A stretch of 64,000 nucleotides of DNA from Adiantum capillus-veneris (Eukaryota > Streptophyta > Polypodiopsida > Polypodiales > Pteridaceae), in contig CM043958.1 in NCBI GenBank assembly GCA_014529385.2, positions 87,274,525-87,338,524 of the forward strand, written 5' to 3'. The notes beneath the pieces were generated by a model. The model saw only the letters and a program-made list of their open reading frames with translations. It was not told the origin of the DNA and searched no databases. This document shows, one piece after another, positions 63,957 through 64,000 of this stretch; positions within the stretch are counted from its first letter, which is position 1, and every line of letters starts with the position of its first letter. Position numbers and translations under genes: made by a program.

Positions 63957-64000
63957 GCTAGGTCTCCTTGGCTCCCCCCGGGGCCAAGGAAAATTATACA

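Larger units (their letters stand above)
59646..64000 (-). mobile_element. Decayed Tat-type Ty3/gypsy element, cut by window edge
   Basis: Minus-strand order from the right edge: gag/linker, protease, reverse transcriptase, RNase H, archaeal-type RNase H, integrase, C-terminal tail. It has the same domain order as the element at 30952-39701 and similar phrases (EWVS.VVV.PKK.GKWR.CV, SNNEAEY), but differs widely, so it belongs to the same lineage and not the same family. At least eight stops or shifts make it inactive. The LTRs are outside or not recognisable. Confidence 0.85.

Overview
The window looks like a piece of a large, repeat-rich land-plant nuclear genome. The evidence is GT-AG introns of 68-140 bp, a copia primer-binding site of the usual plant type (TGGTATCAGAGC at 15181), Tat-type Ty3/gypsy elements with a second RNase H, and abundant (CT)n, (AT)n and (GT)n arrays. 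A fern, lycophyte or other seed-free plant is my guess, not something the sequence proves. I found no ordinary host gene, tRNA, rRNA or CRISPR array. Nearly everything recognisable is mobile DNA, much of it nested.

Left third (1-19.2 kb): three levels of nesting. A decayed minus-strand retroelement (1.4-2.56 kb and 18.3-19.2 kb) is split by a copia-type element at 2566-18296, which is flanked by the 5-bp duplication GGCAT and whose interior is inverted relative to its outer LTRs. One LTR of that copia element is in turn split by an 11.84-kb DNA element (3170-15008) with 35-bp terminal inverted repeats. This DNA element is the main discovery. It carries four multi-exon genes: (A) 3524-4944 +, unknown; (B) 5195-7946 -, five exons joining in frame into an 812-residue protein with a histone H3/CENH3-like domain, a Ulp1-type cysteine protease and an FCP1/NIF-type HAD phosphatase domain; (C) 9263-11894 +, unknown; (D) 11958-14808 -, four exons joining in frame into an 854-residue protein with the layout of a DDE transposase. 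A transposon protein that combines a histone mimic, a SUMO-type protease and a phosphatase domain would be a chromatin-manipulating mobile system that I do not know from any described element.

Middle (20-41 kb): a decayed minus-strand copia element (about 20.1-23.1 kb) interrupted by a 1340-bp inverted-repeat element at TTAA (20635-21974). A gene-poor AT-rich stretch with short tandem duplications follows (23.4-29.5 kb). Next is a TA microsatellite holding a small non-autonomous LTR element (29825-40779), itself split by a young Tat-type gypsy element (30952-39701) with two 1145-bp LTRs, 4-bp duplication ACGT, and a gag-pol frame broken by one amber codon.

Right third (41-64 kb): relics. These include an inverted pair of LTR/leader segments (44.3-46.3 and 56.9-58.7 kb), a copia pol fragment (48.4-49.4 kb), an approximately 180-bp tandem repeat (51.4-51.95 kb), a trace of a relative of transposase gene D next to a LINE reverse-transcriptase relic (54.7-56.4 kb), and a broken Tat-type gypsy pol that runs off the right edge (59.6-64 kb).
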